Source of the DNA: Mycogone perniciosa
Taxonomy: Eukaryota; Ascomycota; Sordariomycetes; Hypocreales; Hypocreaceae
Assembly: GCA_025331125.1 (NCBI GenBank)
Contig: JAOALB010000071.1
Span: 186,001 to 250,000, forward strand
Direction of reading: 5' to 3'
Length of the DNA: 64,000 nucleotides
The position numbers and the translations under genes were made by a program. Under the pieces are notes generated by a model. The model was given only the letters and a program-made list of their open reading frames with translations, ran no database searches and was not told the DNA's origin. The stretch's first letter is position 1. Each line of letters begins with the position of its first letter. Shown here one piece after another: positions 20,075 to 30,833 of this stretch.

Positions 20075-21827
20075 TTATTCGTGACTGATGCGTCCGACGC
20101 CGAGAACGCACCAATATGCCAACTCCCTCCTCTCTCTAGCTTCCTTGTCCTTGCTTGTTGAGCTTCCCATATCTGCCTGTGTGTCGGATTCCCATTCGAT
20201 GCGTACAAACATGGGAATCTCCAGGATATCTTCGTCCTCCTTGAGCGGACCGGCATCCACCTTCTTGCCACCCTTGGCTGCCAATCTGTCCACTCGTAGC
20301 GACGCCGGAATAACCTCCAATACAATGCTCACCCAGTTCCGCCCCCTCTCCCAAATTTTGCCCACCTCAGGACCGACATTTTCGTCTGCCTTGCGGCTCT
20401 TGTCCTTCTCGTCATCCTTCAGAGCGTCTTCCCACATGTCTGTGTTGGCATCAACCTCAAACTGCGGACATAGCACCGTGACTTTGCTCGAGAAGCGGCC
20501 AGGAGTGGCATTTGGTGTCGCCAGCGTGACCTTGATGTTGTCGAACAGAGGATTCTTGAATGTGAGAATGTATTGGTACGGCGTATGCGGTTTCAGGGGG
20601 GCTTCTTCTTGGACACCCGGTCGATATGTGACAGGAACATGCTTCGCGGTTGGGTTCAGAGGTCGGATGGTGATGGTAGGGATATACGACTTGGCTACAA
20701 GTCGGATCTTGTATCTCGTAGACGTGACTTTTGCTTCTGGTTTTGATATAATGTGTCGACACGCAGGGCAGCGCTTGGAGCGTTTGCTTCGAAGGAGGTA
20801 TGGAATCGGTCGTAGCTCATCTTGGAAGCGTGCGGACTCGAATTGCTGGCTCCGTTGCTCGACTGATGTCGTCACGTCCCATCCACCGCGGATGAGTTTC
20901 TTGATATCCGAAGACTCGTCCAGGTTGGCAATTTTGAGACCGTCGTCTGTACCGAGGGCTTCACGCATGACATCCGTTGGACCGTGCTGCAAACGGCCAT
21001 GGTGACCGCGGCCAGTGTACAGAGACATGATGCGAGACAAGGCAGCAGGCGACGAAAAGCCAATACCGTCATGCATCGGCAACCCTCTGATTGAAGTATT
21101 CGTATCCGTCAACTGCGTCTGATAAAAGGCCTTCAAATTCGCAAACTGCATATCCGCATCAACCAGATCATCAGCCACCGGCGGCTCATCGGGATTCTCC
21201 TTGCGACGCTCTTTAATGTCTCTAACTGTGAGTTTGGGCTCCCCCCCATTGTTGACTTTGGAAAGCTGAGAGTATATTCCGCTGGGCCGCTCGAACTCGA
21301 CGTCGATCTCGGTGGAGGTCCAGTTACAGTACTGGCAGAAGAGGGCAAAGGGTCCGCCATTGGGGTTAGGCTGCTGTTCCCCCGGCAGGAGATTCGGGTC
21401 GGCGGCGGCTTGGATGGCACCAACTTGAAGGGGTCCTATGCATACTGGACATTGGTAGCAGCTTCGCGTACACCTGAGGCGGAGTGGTTAGCTTAGTTAG
21501 CTCCACCAGGATATCGAGTGTTGAGGGGTGAAGCTACCTGTTGCCTTCGCTTCGCAGGTTGCTGCTTGGGACCTCAAACAGGCAGTTGGGACAGTAATAT
21601 GTCACAGACTCCTCGGTCACGCATCGTGGACATCGTATCTGCTGGCAGTCTTCGCAGTAGAGGAGGTACTCCAAGGGGAATAAGCTGTAATTGGACCGCG
21701 GGGCTCGAGGATCAAATGTTCGGTCGTCTTCCTCGTCGTATTTGGCTGATGACCCGTCATTGCGGCCCCCAGTGGATTGATCCGAGCATGGGCACTGGAT
21801 GTATGTGTAGGGAGTCGAAAGCGACAT
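20075..21827 (-). CDS. dynactin subunit p62 (DCTN4)
   Basis: p62 sits at the pointed end of the dynactin Arp1 filament and helps dynein cargo attachment and nuclear migration (Neurospora ropy-2 type). Exons are 21538-21827 and 20075-21473, joined by a 64-nt intron; 562 residues. The amino end carries the paired zinc-binding Cys motifs: CPCSD, LLYCEDCQQIRCPRCV, TYYCPNCLFEVP, CTRSCYQCPVC and ALFCQYCNWTSTEIDV. A later CPACRH motif and the block VTYRPGVQEEAP follow. Downstream come the DCTN4-typical NPLFDNIKVTLATP and a final beta-rich part (MFVRIEWESD, ELAYWCVLGVGRI). The ATG at 21825-21827 (MSLSTPYTYIQCPC) was chosen because upstream sequence in that frame has no family resemblance. Confidence 0.92.
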
Positions 21828-22311
21828 TTTTATGCTACATGGCGCACACTGTCTGGGTGGGATGTTGGAGATCAAAAAGCCCCAAGCTGGGCTCCTGAGC
21901 AAACGACCGTCCCGGTAAGACACATGTTCGATCTAGGTGAGCTCGGTGAGCTGTTGAGTGGGGTTGACAATTGGCATATGCCCCCAAGACTAGTTCCCAA
22001 ATCTTTAAAAATATCCTATAAATTAACAATTAATTGAAATCGGTTAATTTGATTTTACATATTTTTATAACATCAAAACTTTTTATCACCATAGTCTGGT
22101 GTTAAGAAATTGGGGTATAAGAGGTTGTCCTTCGTACATCTGCTCGTTATTGACTAGAGGCGATCCTATCCGATAAAAGTCCGACGCCCGCGACTAACCT
22201 GACTTCACTGCTGTTGTCTTCTCCTCCTTATCGACGAGCACATAAGAGACAGTCCATCATTGGGTGAACACGCCTTGGTTGTGGATTCATCCCAGTTCAT
22301 TTCATTAATGT
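21828..22311. other. intergenic region with AT-rich island
   Basis: No gene. Contains the p62 promoter, then a sharply AT-rich block at about 22005-22090 rich in TTAATT and ATTTTTATA, immediately left of a decayed gene. The composition shift may mark relic or mutated DNA. Confidence 0.5.
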
Positions 22312-22314
22312 TAG

Positions 22315-22987
22315 CAGCAACGCATCGCCGAAGCAAAGAGACAACGACAGGTATTGGAAGAGTTGACAAGTCATACTACATTGGGCGAGTACATCGCAGC
22401 TTGTCATGAACTTGTGTCCTCCAAGTTTACTGTTCAAATGGACAAGAGTTTAACGACCAAGGGTTCAACCACTAACCCGATGAATAAGCTATACGGAGCA
22501 GGTGATAAGATATCTCGAACACCAGTAGCGCACGAGAGGGTCTCGGGCATTTCTTGCGCAACAGCACAGAGGAACCGATCGGAATTACCATGAAACAACT
22601 TAAGCAGGTAGGAGATGTTGGATTTGGATTTGATATCGGAAATGACATCGTCTTTGAGAATCACCCTCATGCTGTAAGCGATATCTCCGAGGAAGTCGTT
22701 GAACGGCAGACCGCGTTGACGTTGGCGAGGTGATCGTTTTCCTCAAGATTGACTGGAGGGACCCTGCCACTCTCTATTACCGCCTTGCCGAACCCGGTCC
22801 TGAGGTGTTAGCCCATCTAGGTCAGTATTCCTGTACAGCCGTCGGTCAGCATCTAGGCTTCAGCCTCATGGCCCTTGGTGAATCAGGAAAAAGGCGGGTG
22901 AATGGGCAAGACGCGCGTCGGCGGGCCATTCAAAGTATGAACACATGGATGGAAGACTTTAAGGCTATACTGAACTCTACCCACTGA
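22315..22987 (+). pseudogene. decayed fungal-specific gene, three collinear blocks in different frames
   Basis: Three coding-like blocks follow one another. Block 1 (22315-22500) reads RIAEAKRQRQVLEELTSH, then TTLGEYIAACHELVSSKF and MDKSLTTKGSTTNP. Block 2 (about 22548-22734), in another frame, reads MKQLKQVGDVGFGFDIGNDI, then VFENHPHAVSDISEEVVERQ before a stop. Block 3 (22730-22987) reads VIVFLKIDWRDPATLYYRLA then TAVGQHLGFSLMAL and ends at a stop. The order and motifs (EYI.ACH, DKS...GS.T.P, I.FENH, LVFL..., TLYY.LAEP, TAV.Q.L.F.LMAL) match, from memory, a fungal-specific large-protein family of unknown function. The spacing between blocks is far too short, so internal deletions and frame breaks are implied. 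Introns alone do not restore the middle. No function is assigned. Confidence 0.5.
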
Positions 22988-23172
22988 GTGACCAAAAGCT
23001 AACAGTCGACTCACCTTCATATCTACCGAGGGACTACACGGGCGTTGACCGATCAGCGGTTCTTGTCCATCGAAGTTGCACGATAAGTAGTTGTCGGAGG
23101 GTCTTGGGGTTATGGCTATTTCTAGCTTGTTCATTGATCTCCGCTGACTGCACTACTTCTATATCATGAAAA

Positions 23173-24108
23173 TTATTGCTTCTTCTTCACAATCAACATG
23201 GTGCCCTGCAGAGCTCCTTTAATCCTTTCCTTTCCCTTTTCTACCCCGGCCTCATGTAGCAAACGTTCAATCTCTCTGCGAAGCACCTTTACAACATCAC
23301 GTTCAGTGCCGATGGCATCTGGGTGAGCCTGGCGCCATCGCGTCTGGGGACTGCCAGTAGCCATGACCTTCTCAAACATGTCCAAGTCAATCTCAGTGTC
23401 TCCCGCAAAGAACTCCTCCTCAATACCCCAGTCCTTTCGGAAGAAAGTGCTCTCATCGAACTCAGCGACAGGGTGTTCCAGGGCCCATGGAAGAGGGAAA
23501 TCGACATAATGGTTTCGGACAAGGAAATTTCCAGGTTCATAGTATGGCTTAAGATGGGTCTCAAAGTGCTGATCCAAAGCTTCTTGGAGAGCCGCTGCGT
23601 TGGGAATAGATGGGTGCACGCGGATCTCGCCGGTGGTCCATAGAGCGACACTGCCTCCGGGCTTAAGCACACGAGCGGCGGCCGACCAGAACTGCAGCAC
23701 GTCGAACCAATGCGCAGCGTTGGAAGCGGTGATGAGGTCCACGCTAGAGTCCTGGATTGGAGGCGAGAGACTCCTCCCAAGCTCTTCGCCCGTGGAGATC
23801 TCGAAGCGGATAGGCTCTGATGTGAGGCTGACACCGCCGAGGGAGCGAGCAGTCGTGATCATGCCCTCCGAGGGGTCAATGCCGATGGCATGATGGAAGT
23901 ACGGAGCGAGCCCTCGGGCAGCGAGACCTGGACCGCAGCCGACATCCAAGATAGTGTCGAGTTGGCCACCGGTGGATTTATGGTGCTGTATGATAGTTAG
24001 GTATACAGAAGGGCTGTAGTCGCGACGGGCCTGGGCGTAAGCTTTGCCTTGGTCCTGGGTATAGTTGCTGAACGTCTTTTCGCTCACAGGGACAGTCTGT
24101 TGAGACAT
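23173..24108 (-). CDS. class I SAM-dependent methyltransferase (trans-aconitate methyltransferase-like)
   Basis: Single-exon gene of 311 residues. The SAM-binding Rossmann core is complete: motif I ILDVGCGPGLAARGLAPYF (about residues 53-71), an acidic residue after the second strand (AIGIDPSEGMI), DLITASNAAHWFD (motif IV/post-motif region) and ARVLKPGGSVALWTTG (motif V region). The HWFD and R.LKPGG.VALW signatures are typical of the fungal Tmt1/CRG1-type family that methylates small carboxylic acids or drugs. The substrate cannot be told from sequence. The amino end KTFSNYTQDQGKAYAQARRD is also usual for that group. The start ATG at 24106-24108 is the first in frame. No cluster partners are adjacent, so a role in a biosynthetic cluster is not indicated. 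Confidence 0.85.
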   Translation of the reverse strand: MSQQTVPVSEKTFSNYTQDQGKAYAQARRDYSPSVYLTIIQHHKSTGGQLDTILDVGCGPGLAARGLAPYFHHAIGIDPSEGMITTARSLGGVSLTSEPIRFEISTGEELGRSLSPPIQDSSVDLITASNAAHWFDVLQFWSAAARVLKPGGSVALWTTGEIRVHPSIPNAAALQEALDQHFETHLKPYYEPGNFLVRNHYVDFPLPWALEHPVAEFDESTFFRKDWGIEEEFFAGDTEIDLDMFEKVMATGSPQTRWRQAHPDAIGTERDVVKVLRREIERLLHEAGVEKGKERIKGALQGTMLIVKKKQ

Positions 24109-25308
24109 ATTGGGCGAGTATGTTTTCCCTTGTTTAAGATGCTCCGTGTGCCTTATGATGGAAACTAGTAGTTTCGTACGTAAGCTTTAAGAAAGGATAA
24201 GATAGTATTGAAAGCAAAATTCATGTCTTAGTACTTTTTACCCATGGAATATATAATAAAAGAGCTGAAGGATAGTCCACCGGGATTCGGGGCTGGACTT
24301 GCACGACTCCATGTCGTCGTCAGCCCATAATTGATGGCTTCGAGAGGTCTTCTATGAACGTGCCGTCATAGCCGAGGGGCTGTGCCTAATACTACAGGGC
24401 ATGTGTGCGAGCCCCCAGCTAACAGCTCCTTCGAATTATACCATTACTTACTGTACAAGGCTACAAATTTCGAGTCTCTTCTACTCCCTGTTTTAATTCC
24501 GGGAGGTCACCCTACTGGTTGTTATGTTATGCTGGGGCACCTGCTCCTCCGGAATGGTGCAAGATTTCCGAACCTATCGGTATAGTTATTGCGAGCGGGA
24601 CCGCCCTCCGGCAGACCCTCTTCGGAGATGTGGGGCCGCGTCCCAGACGCCGAGATCACTATATTCCTGCGCGATATACGAAGTACTCCGTATGTCCTTG
24701 AAAGCTCTGTAATAAGAAGCTGCATGGATAATACGACTGCTATTCGGTTAACACTGGTCATTACGCCACCACTAACAACCACAAACATAACCACAACACG
24801 CGGAAATGTCGACGTCGGTTTTCGATAACAGTTGGCAACAATGCCAAGTCGAGAGCTGATTCAGCTGACCAGCGACAAGGGGTCCAGGCAATTCAAAACT
24901 CAACCCTCCTCTCCTCTCCTCTCCTCTCCTCTCCCCTCCCACATGCCGGCTTCCCCGCAGCGGGGGATGGTGATAACAGCTCTTCCTTGTATCATGCCAC
25001 CATCTGTCAAACACCAATCCGGTGCGAAGGGATGGTTCATCCGCCACACCCAAAGAAAAGAGGTGCACGCACGTCAAAAGTCACAAGAACCTGGACAGCC
25101 GTTTGGTAAATAGATCCGAATAACGGTTTCCTTGACAAACCTCGCTTGCCCCATGCATCCATCGCACGTGCCGAACTAGTAGCCTCTCCTCGAGATAATG
25201 GTCCTTGGATATTAACGGCTAGCCGGTAATACTCTTGATCGAAGCGCGGATCGCTGATTTTATTCACAAGTTTGCTATGAATTACAGAGCAGAGCAACCA
25301 GTCTCACC
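24109..25308. promoter_or_regulatory. intergenic region between methyltransferase and MFS transporter genes
   Basis: No gene supported over 1.2 kb. It contains the promoters of both divergent neighbours. Features are a TACGAAGTACTCCGTA palindrome at 24677-24693 and a (TCTCC)n pyrimidine repeat at 24906-24935. Short open frames on both strands have no motif. Confidence 0.5.
24906..24935 (+). repeat. (CTCCT)n pyrimidine microsatellite
   Basis: Five to six perfect copies of a five-base CT-rich unit, about 370 bases upstream of the MFS transporter start. Such tracts are frequent in fungal promoters; no function is shown. Confidence 0.85.
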
Positions 25309-27178
25309 ATGATGACCCTAGGAACTTGGAGGGCCACCTATTTGGTCGCCTTATCCTGCGTTGGCTCTTTTCTTTTCGCATACGACACCGGCATCGTCGG
25401 AGGCGTGTTGACACTCAAGTCTTTCCAGCATGATATGGGCTTCAGTGAGGCGGAAAAGGAGAATGTGAGCTCTCTCTCTGCCAGTCTGCTTCAAGCCGGA
25501 GGTATGGCCATTGCCCCGTGACAAACGCGAGAGACCCGGACCGACTGACTTGTGTCGCAGCTTTCTTCTCGTGTCTATTCGTCTGGCCGTTTACTGCGCG
25601 TTTCGGTCGCCGGTGGTCTATCGCGGTAGCTGCATTGATATTCAACATAGGCGCCGTTCTCCAGCTGTTTTATAGATATGGCATCGCTACCTGGTACGCC
25701 GGACGCACCATATCTGGTGTCGGTGCTGGTAGGCAATTCTACACGCAAAAAGCATTAGGATTATCTGACATGAGAAACAGGTGCTGCGACTGTCATTATC
25801 CCTATTTACTCCGCAGAAATGGCCCCCAAAGAAATCCGCGGACAACTCGGTAGTCTGTTCCAGTTCTTCTTCACGCTTGGCGTAGCCGTGAGCTACTGGG
25901 TCGACTACGGTGTCGCACAGCTTGTAGAACCTGGAACAAGGCAGTGGCGGATCCCAGTCGCGCTGCAGCTCGTCTTCGGGGGCATTCTGGGGCTGGGGAT
26001 GCTCCTGACGAGGGAGAGTTGTAGATGGCTTGCCCAGCGAGATCGCCACGAGGAGGCGCTGGAGTCGCTGATTTGGGTTCGCGGTGGGATGGATAAGATG
26101 GAGGTGAGGATGGAGTTTAATGAGATTGTTGCTGGGATTGAAGAGGAAGAACGGCAAACGGCGGGAGTGACGTGGAAGGAGTATTGGCTACCTGCGAATC
26201 GATACCGGATATTCCTTGCAGTTACTCTCCAGATTGGTGAGCTCCCTTTGACGACGACATGGTATGAGTGAGAGGTCATGGCGACTAACATCCGGGCTTA
26301 AGGCGCTCAGTTGACGGGAAACACTTCCCTCGCATATTGTATGAGTCCCTGATTCCCCAGTATCTTGCGATTAATCTGACTACCCATATCACAGTCTCCC
26401 CCCAGGTGTTCCAAGCTGTCGGAGCAGGCCAGAATGCTTTACTACTGAGTGGCTTCTTTGGCGTTTGCAAGATCATCAGCTGCGCATTCTTCCTCCTCTT
26501 CCTCGTGGAAAGGGTTGGTCGAAAGGGCTCTGTGCTCGTCGGATCATTCCTCATGGGCCTGTACATGTTCATCATCAGCTTGCTCACACAACGGTATCCA
26601 CCGGTTAATGGAGGGAACCTGACATCTCCTGCGATTGCATCCCTGACCATGATCTTTCTTGAAGCCAGTAAGCTGTCTCGCCCAGCCCGCGGTGATTGCC
26701 AAAACTGATCCAAGACAGTGACGTTCAACATCTCTTGGGGTCCTATTCCCTGGGCAAGTTGGAGCCCCGACCATCGTGTGAGTGAGATGTCCACTAACAA
26801 CGTTTCTATAGTTGTACATGAGCGAAATCTTCCCGACCCGAATTCGTGAGGGAGGCGTCGCCGTCGGCGCTGCAACGCAATGGCTCTTTAGCTTTACATT
26901 TACGCAAATCACTCCTCCTGCGGTGAATAACTTGGGCTGGAGGACGTTCCTCATGTTCTGCATATTCAATTGGGCTCTAGTGTTGTATACGTGGTTTTTT
27001 ATCAAGGAAACGAAAGGGCTATCCCTCGAGGAAATGGAGCTTTGTAAGTGTTTAACACGAATGAGAGAATATGCTTGGCTAACGAGGCAATTGTGCAGTA
27101 TTTAATGCCAGACACACACAAATCGATATTGCGGCTGCATATCGCCAGGACGAGAAAGTGTCGGATGATGAGAGATGA
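25309..27178 (+). CDS. MFS sugar transporter (quinate/hexose permease type)
   Basis: A 12-helix plasma-membrane sugar porter of 490 residues. Exons: 25309-25501, 25561-25728, 25781-26236, 26303-26338, 26395-26667, 26719-26753, 26812-27043, 27099-27178. Signatures of the sugar-porter family are FAYDTGIVGGVLT in helix 1, the loop RFGRRWS, SGVGAGAATVIIPIYSAEMA, PKEIRGQL, RESCRWLAQRDR, LTGNTSLAYFSPQVF, ERVGRKG, WGPIPWLYMSEIFPTRIREG and the end motif KETKGLSLEEME. Two exons are only 36 and 35 nt. The intron after GPIPW has donor GCAAGT, a GC-AG intron, required to restore the conserved WGPIPW.Y.SEIFP block. The substrate is unknown. A second Met one codon downstream (25312) is an alternative start. 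Confidence 0.9.
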
Positions 27179-27795
27179 GCGATGACGGTTTAATATTTTC
27201 ATGAATCTCTTATGTGTAGTTTTCTGAATACAATACGGCTATTTTGTATACTTTATGACAAACTGTGTGAAGATGCAATTATTAATGACTCAGCCGTTTG
27301 GATCGGTCTCGGACTTCATCGGGACGAACTTAAACATTAGTAAATCTCTCGTAGCCGAAAGCGGATCATCGCCTTTCAGCTTCATCTTGCCACCCGACTG
27401 CGAATCCAATATCGCATTCCCCGGTTCTTATAATCAGCGTGTTTTCATTACTATTGAGGCCTCATAGCCGGCATTCACGCAGACGATATGCTCGGATTTA
27501 GATCGGAACTCATCGCATCGATGAGAGCCCCGTCGCGCCTATCCAACAACATTGTAACATCGTTGCACCGCTCGCGATGTTAGTACTCTTACACATTATA
27601 GACTTGTTCGAGCTGAATGCTTGACCAGTTTCCCACGTCGCCACTTTGCAAGCGTCGGTGCCGTCGAGAAAGCCACCTCTCGAGGTGAGAGGATTCAGCT
27701 TTACTTCACGTCATGGGCAATCAGTCCGACTCTTCACTTCCACCGCTCTTGCGTCTCGCTCATCTCTCTCGTCTCAAAACTCATCTCAAACCGCC
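27179..27795. other. intergenic region upstream of DUF924 gene
   Basis: No gene. Contains the transporter 3' region and the promoter of the DUF924 gene. The frame of the DUF924 gene is open upstream to 27646 but has no ATG before 27796, so a mitochondrial leader is not supported. Confidence 0.5.
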
Positions 27796-28622
27796 ATGGC
27801 AAATGTTCAGTCGATCGTCACGCCAAAGCTACTTCTAGAAATCCGAGACTTCTGGTTCGAGCACCTATCTGGTCCAGATGCTCTCATCTTCCACAGCTTG
27901 GAAGAGTCTCAGCGATGGTACTCTGGCGGAGAAGCATTCGACAAGCTATGCGTGTACGCATCTTTGAGGAACCCATGTTTGAGCTCACCGCTAACAGCCA
28001 CAGGGAACGCTACGCTCCAACATTAGAAGCCCTACGCACATCCGGCATCACATCCGGGAAGGACGTTATCAATGCGCTGCAACCCGGCGATGCATGCGAC
28101 TGGCTGAGCTTGATCATTCTGCTGGATCAGATCCCCCGGAACTGCTACCGCGGAGAGTCAGCCAGCATTGTGTTTAAGTTTTTTGATCCCTTGGCGAGAG
28201 AGATCAGTCTTGCGGCGATTGAGCGCGGGATCCCCGATGAGTGGCCTGAGGTGCGTTGGAGGTTTTCGTATCGAAGTTGGTTCTACCTACCGCTGGAGCA
28301 CTCCGAGGACCGAGAGACTCATGAGATTGCACTGCGGGAATATGAAGGACTAGTTGAAGATATTGAGGCTCTGATTCAGGCCGGGGATAGCACCGAAGAA
28401 CAGGGTGGCAATGAGTATCGGATGAACGCTCTGAGGGCTGTGCGGGAGAGACCAGATGCTGCCAGGGCTTTTGGGCAGCTGAACCTAGGGTTTGAGAAGA
28501 GGCACCAGGACATCATCAAGCGGTTTGGACGTTATCCCCATCGTAACAAGGCAATAGGGAGGGAGTGTACAGCAGAGGAGAGGGAATATCTCGAAAATGG
28601 TGGCGACACTTTTGGAGGATGA
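27796..28622 (+). CDS. DUF924 family protein
   Basis: Exons 27796-27953 and 28004-28622, joined by a 50-nt intron (donor GTACGC, branch CGCTAAC, acceptor CACAG), give 258 residues. Reading through the intron breaks the frame; splicing gives AFDKLCVERYAPTLEALR. DUF924 features are EIRDFWFEH near the start, RWYSGGEAFDKLC, CDWLSLIILLDQIPRNCYRG (the LxxIILLDQ.PRN core), KFFDPLA, then RFSYRSWFYLPLEHSED, a HQDIIKRFGRYPHRNKAIGR block and the terminal EEREYLENGGDTFGG. The family is all-helical and tetratricopeptide-like, found in bacteria and fungi, with no established reaction. The D-Q-x-P-R-N and RFGRYPHRN motifs are complete, so the gene looks functional. Confidence 0.9.
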
Positions 28623-29044
28623 CGATACACGTAGCCCATAGATACAGCAGAAAGTTGCTATACATATGCTTCTCTCTGCACTGCCGTCCATAAACGGTTG
28701 AATATTTCTCTTTGAATGAAAACGTAGGTTGAGAATGCGGAAGCTGGTAAAGTAACTCCGAAAAGCCACCAAAATGCGGCACTCAGATAGGGTGATGAGA
28801 TAATTGAATTTGAATCGTACGGCTTCTCCCGCCGGCGTCAGTATATGAACGTGGTAAAGCTACTCTTCAAATGCAGCGGCTCGCTGATCAAGAGGCAGTC
28901 TTTGAGCTAGGATCTATCCTTAGCAAATGGCATGGAGAACTAGCTAGGCAGACTGTACGAAGCCGTGTGGAAAGCGTGGTTTCCTAGCAGTTCTGGGGTT
29001 TTGTTCCTTAAAACACTCATCACTCGGGTCAACTTGGCTATCCG
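28623..29044. other. intergenic region
   Basis: About 420 bases between the DUF924 stop and the weak hypothetical gene. No motif, repeat or supported open frame. Confidence 0.5.
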
Positions 29045-29656
29045 CTACGAAACTCCACTCGAGAAGCCCAGTGTCGGCATTGTCGCCGGCTCGGGCGTCG
29101 TCCTTGCCGGTAGAGTTCGCCTATTATTATCCGCTTCTTCCACTACAGAGCTCCTTGCCTGCATGTCGGCAACGAATTGTGCTGTCCGAGCCTCGACAGG
29201 AGCGAACACGCGATCGAGTTCCTCATACTGCTCACTTCCTTGAGCTTTCCACGCTAAATCATCATTCTTCATCATTTCGATGGCATCTGTCGGCACTGCC
29301 ACTCTATCTGATCGTTCTTGTATCGTCTCGGGTATCTTTCGGGTTGGATACCGAAGAGTAAAGAGTCGGCCATTTGGATCGCTATGGACGAGCCTTGGAA
29401 TACGATGCTTCAGCTCTACGATCTGAGATATCTCAGCGTAAAGCTTAACGGCGTTGTGGAACATTTCATCATTGCTTGTATGTAGAATATCTTGTCGACA
29501 TAGATTGCTCCGACGTTTCGGCTGATCTCGTTTGCGAGAATCGGCTGCCCTGTTCGATTTAGACGGAGGCTGTTTGCGAACTCCGCGGTTTGAAGAAGAG
29601 CCATGCCAGCGCCAGGTTCTAGACGATGGTCTCAACTCCTGAACACGACGTGGCAC
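29045..29656 (-). CDS. hypothetical protein, weakly supported
   Basis: An open frame of about 200 codons with no in-frame ATG confirmed at its start. It reads, in part, RKRDQPKRRSNLCRQDILH, MFHNAVKLYAEISQIVELKH and VAVPTDAIEMMKNDDLAWKA, followed by EQYEELDRVFAPVEARTAQF. Composition (charged, helical, EXXVEARTAQ) is protein-like and extends into a further upstream piece on the same strand around 29660-29820 (with ATG at 29808-29810), which would need one or two introns to join. I recognise no family. It could be a real multi-exon gene from about 29810 to 29045, or a decayed one. Confidence 0.35.
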   Translation of the reverse strand: MPRRVQELRPSSRTWRWHGSSSNRGVRKQPPSKSNRAADSRKRDQPKRRSNLCRQDILHTSNDEMFHNAVKLYAEISQIVELKHRIPRLVHSDPNGRLFTLRYPTRKIPETIQERSDRVAVPTDAIEMMKNDDLAWKAQGSEQYEELDRVFAPVEARTAQFVADMQARSSVVEEADNNRRTLPARTTPEPATMPTLGFSSGVS

Positions 29657-30833
29657 TGCTGAAGGCTTCCAAGCAAATGTGACGATGAACCACCAGGGCC
29701 CACTACCGCCTGTGGAACATTATGAGAAGCGGAAATCGGCGGGGAATCCGGCGCAGACCTTCAGCTGGCGAATGCGGGCGGTTGGTCCATGGGGTGGATA
29801 AAGATGAAGGCATCGTATGGGATAGGTTCTCTGTGGAGGGGAACGGTGGGATGCGCAGGGGTCGCGTTATCACGTGATTCCACTTAGACTCAAGTCTTTG
29901 CCTCATGAGATGGCACATAATAATACTACGAATACTTCGTACCTCCAGTAAGTTCTACACTTTCGATCATATTAAAAGGACATGCTAATATATCTGAAGG
30001 AATCATGCGGAACAAATATATACAAATTAATAGTCAGTATTTTATTTTTATTCCCTTCCAATAACAGTATTGGCACTGGGAAAAGGTACTCTTAAAAGGT
30101 AAGACGAGATGGGTAGGCATGATAACAGCCTTCATCTTATATATTATTTCACATGAGCTATTGTTTCTACGGTTTGGTATTCCCTTTCTTTCATATAAGA
30201 GCATGATTCCAGCCCGTTTCCTAAGCACATGACTGTTACCCACAGCTCCGTCGGACACGGGGGGGGATTCTGCAGAGGGTTGCACCAAAAGGGGTCTGGT
30301 GATGCAGTCTTGTGAAGACAGCGTCACTAGCGCGGGGCTCGTATTCGTATATCGAATTCTTATCTCGTTTGGACCCTCCATGTTCGTTTTCCCCCACACC
30401 ATCTCGGCTTGCAGACGCCACACAAAAGCCGGAAATATCTTTTCACATCCATATGTAGTACTCCGTACTAGTCTCACTATTACTATTCAGGTCCAGAGAA
30501 ATCCCAAGCGATGGAACAGTTGCTCCGGGCTCCACGCAGGCCGGCGTGCGGAGGAACTTGAACTCGGACCGCAGTATGGGGTAAAGCAGGTGGTGTATCT
30601 ATAATGGCCAATTCGAGGCAATTGGCCGAGGCATGAAGGTGTTGGCAAAGGCAAAGGCTGGTGTGATGGCGTAGTGCTCAAACTTGTAAAACACATCTCT
30701 CCACATGTTTTTTCTGACCTCTCTTCTTGACTTTGATCTTCTATAATATCTCAGACACGCCTTTACCCCTCCCCCTCAACTCCATACTCCGTCCTCTATC
30801 CTCCTCCTGTAACCTACACCTCTCGCTTCCACC
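29657..30833. other. intergenic region upstream of four-helix membrane protein gene
   Basis: No confident gene. Contains a TACTCCGTACTA palindrome at 30456-30471, an AT-rich stretch at 29970-30055 and a pyrimidine-rich leader just before 30834. Confidence 0.45.

Noticed and set aside
20088..21005. 305-codon plus-strand frame
   Set aside because: Antisense to dynactin p62; composition is that of a shadow frame.
27646..27795. Amino-terminal extension (possible mitochondrial leader) of the DUF924 protein
   Set aside because: The frame is open upstream but contains no ATG; the only way to start there is a non-ATG codon.
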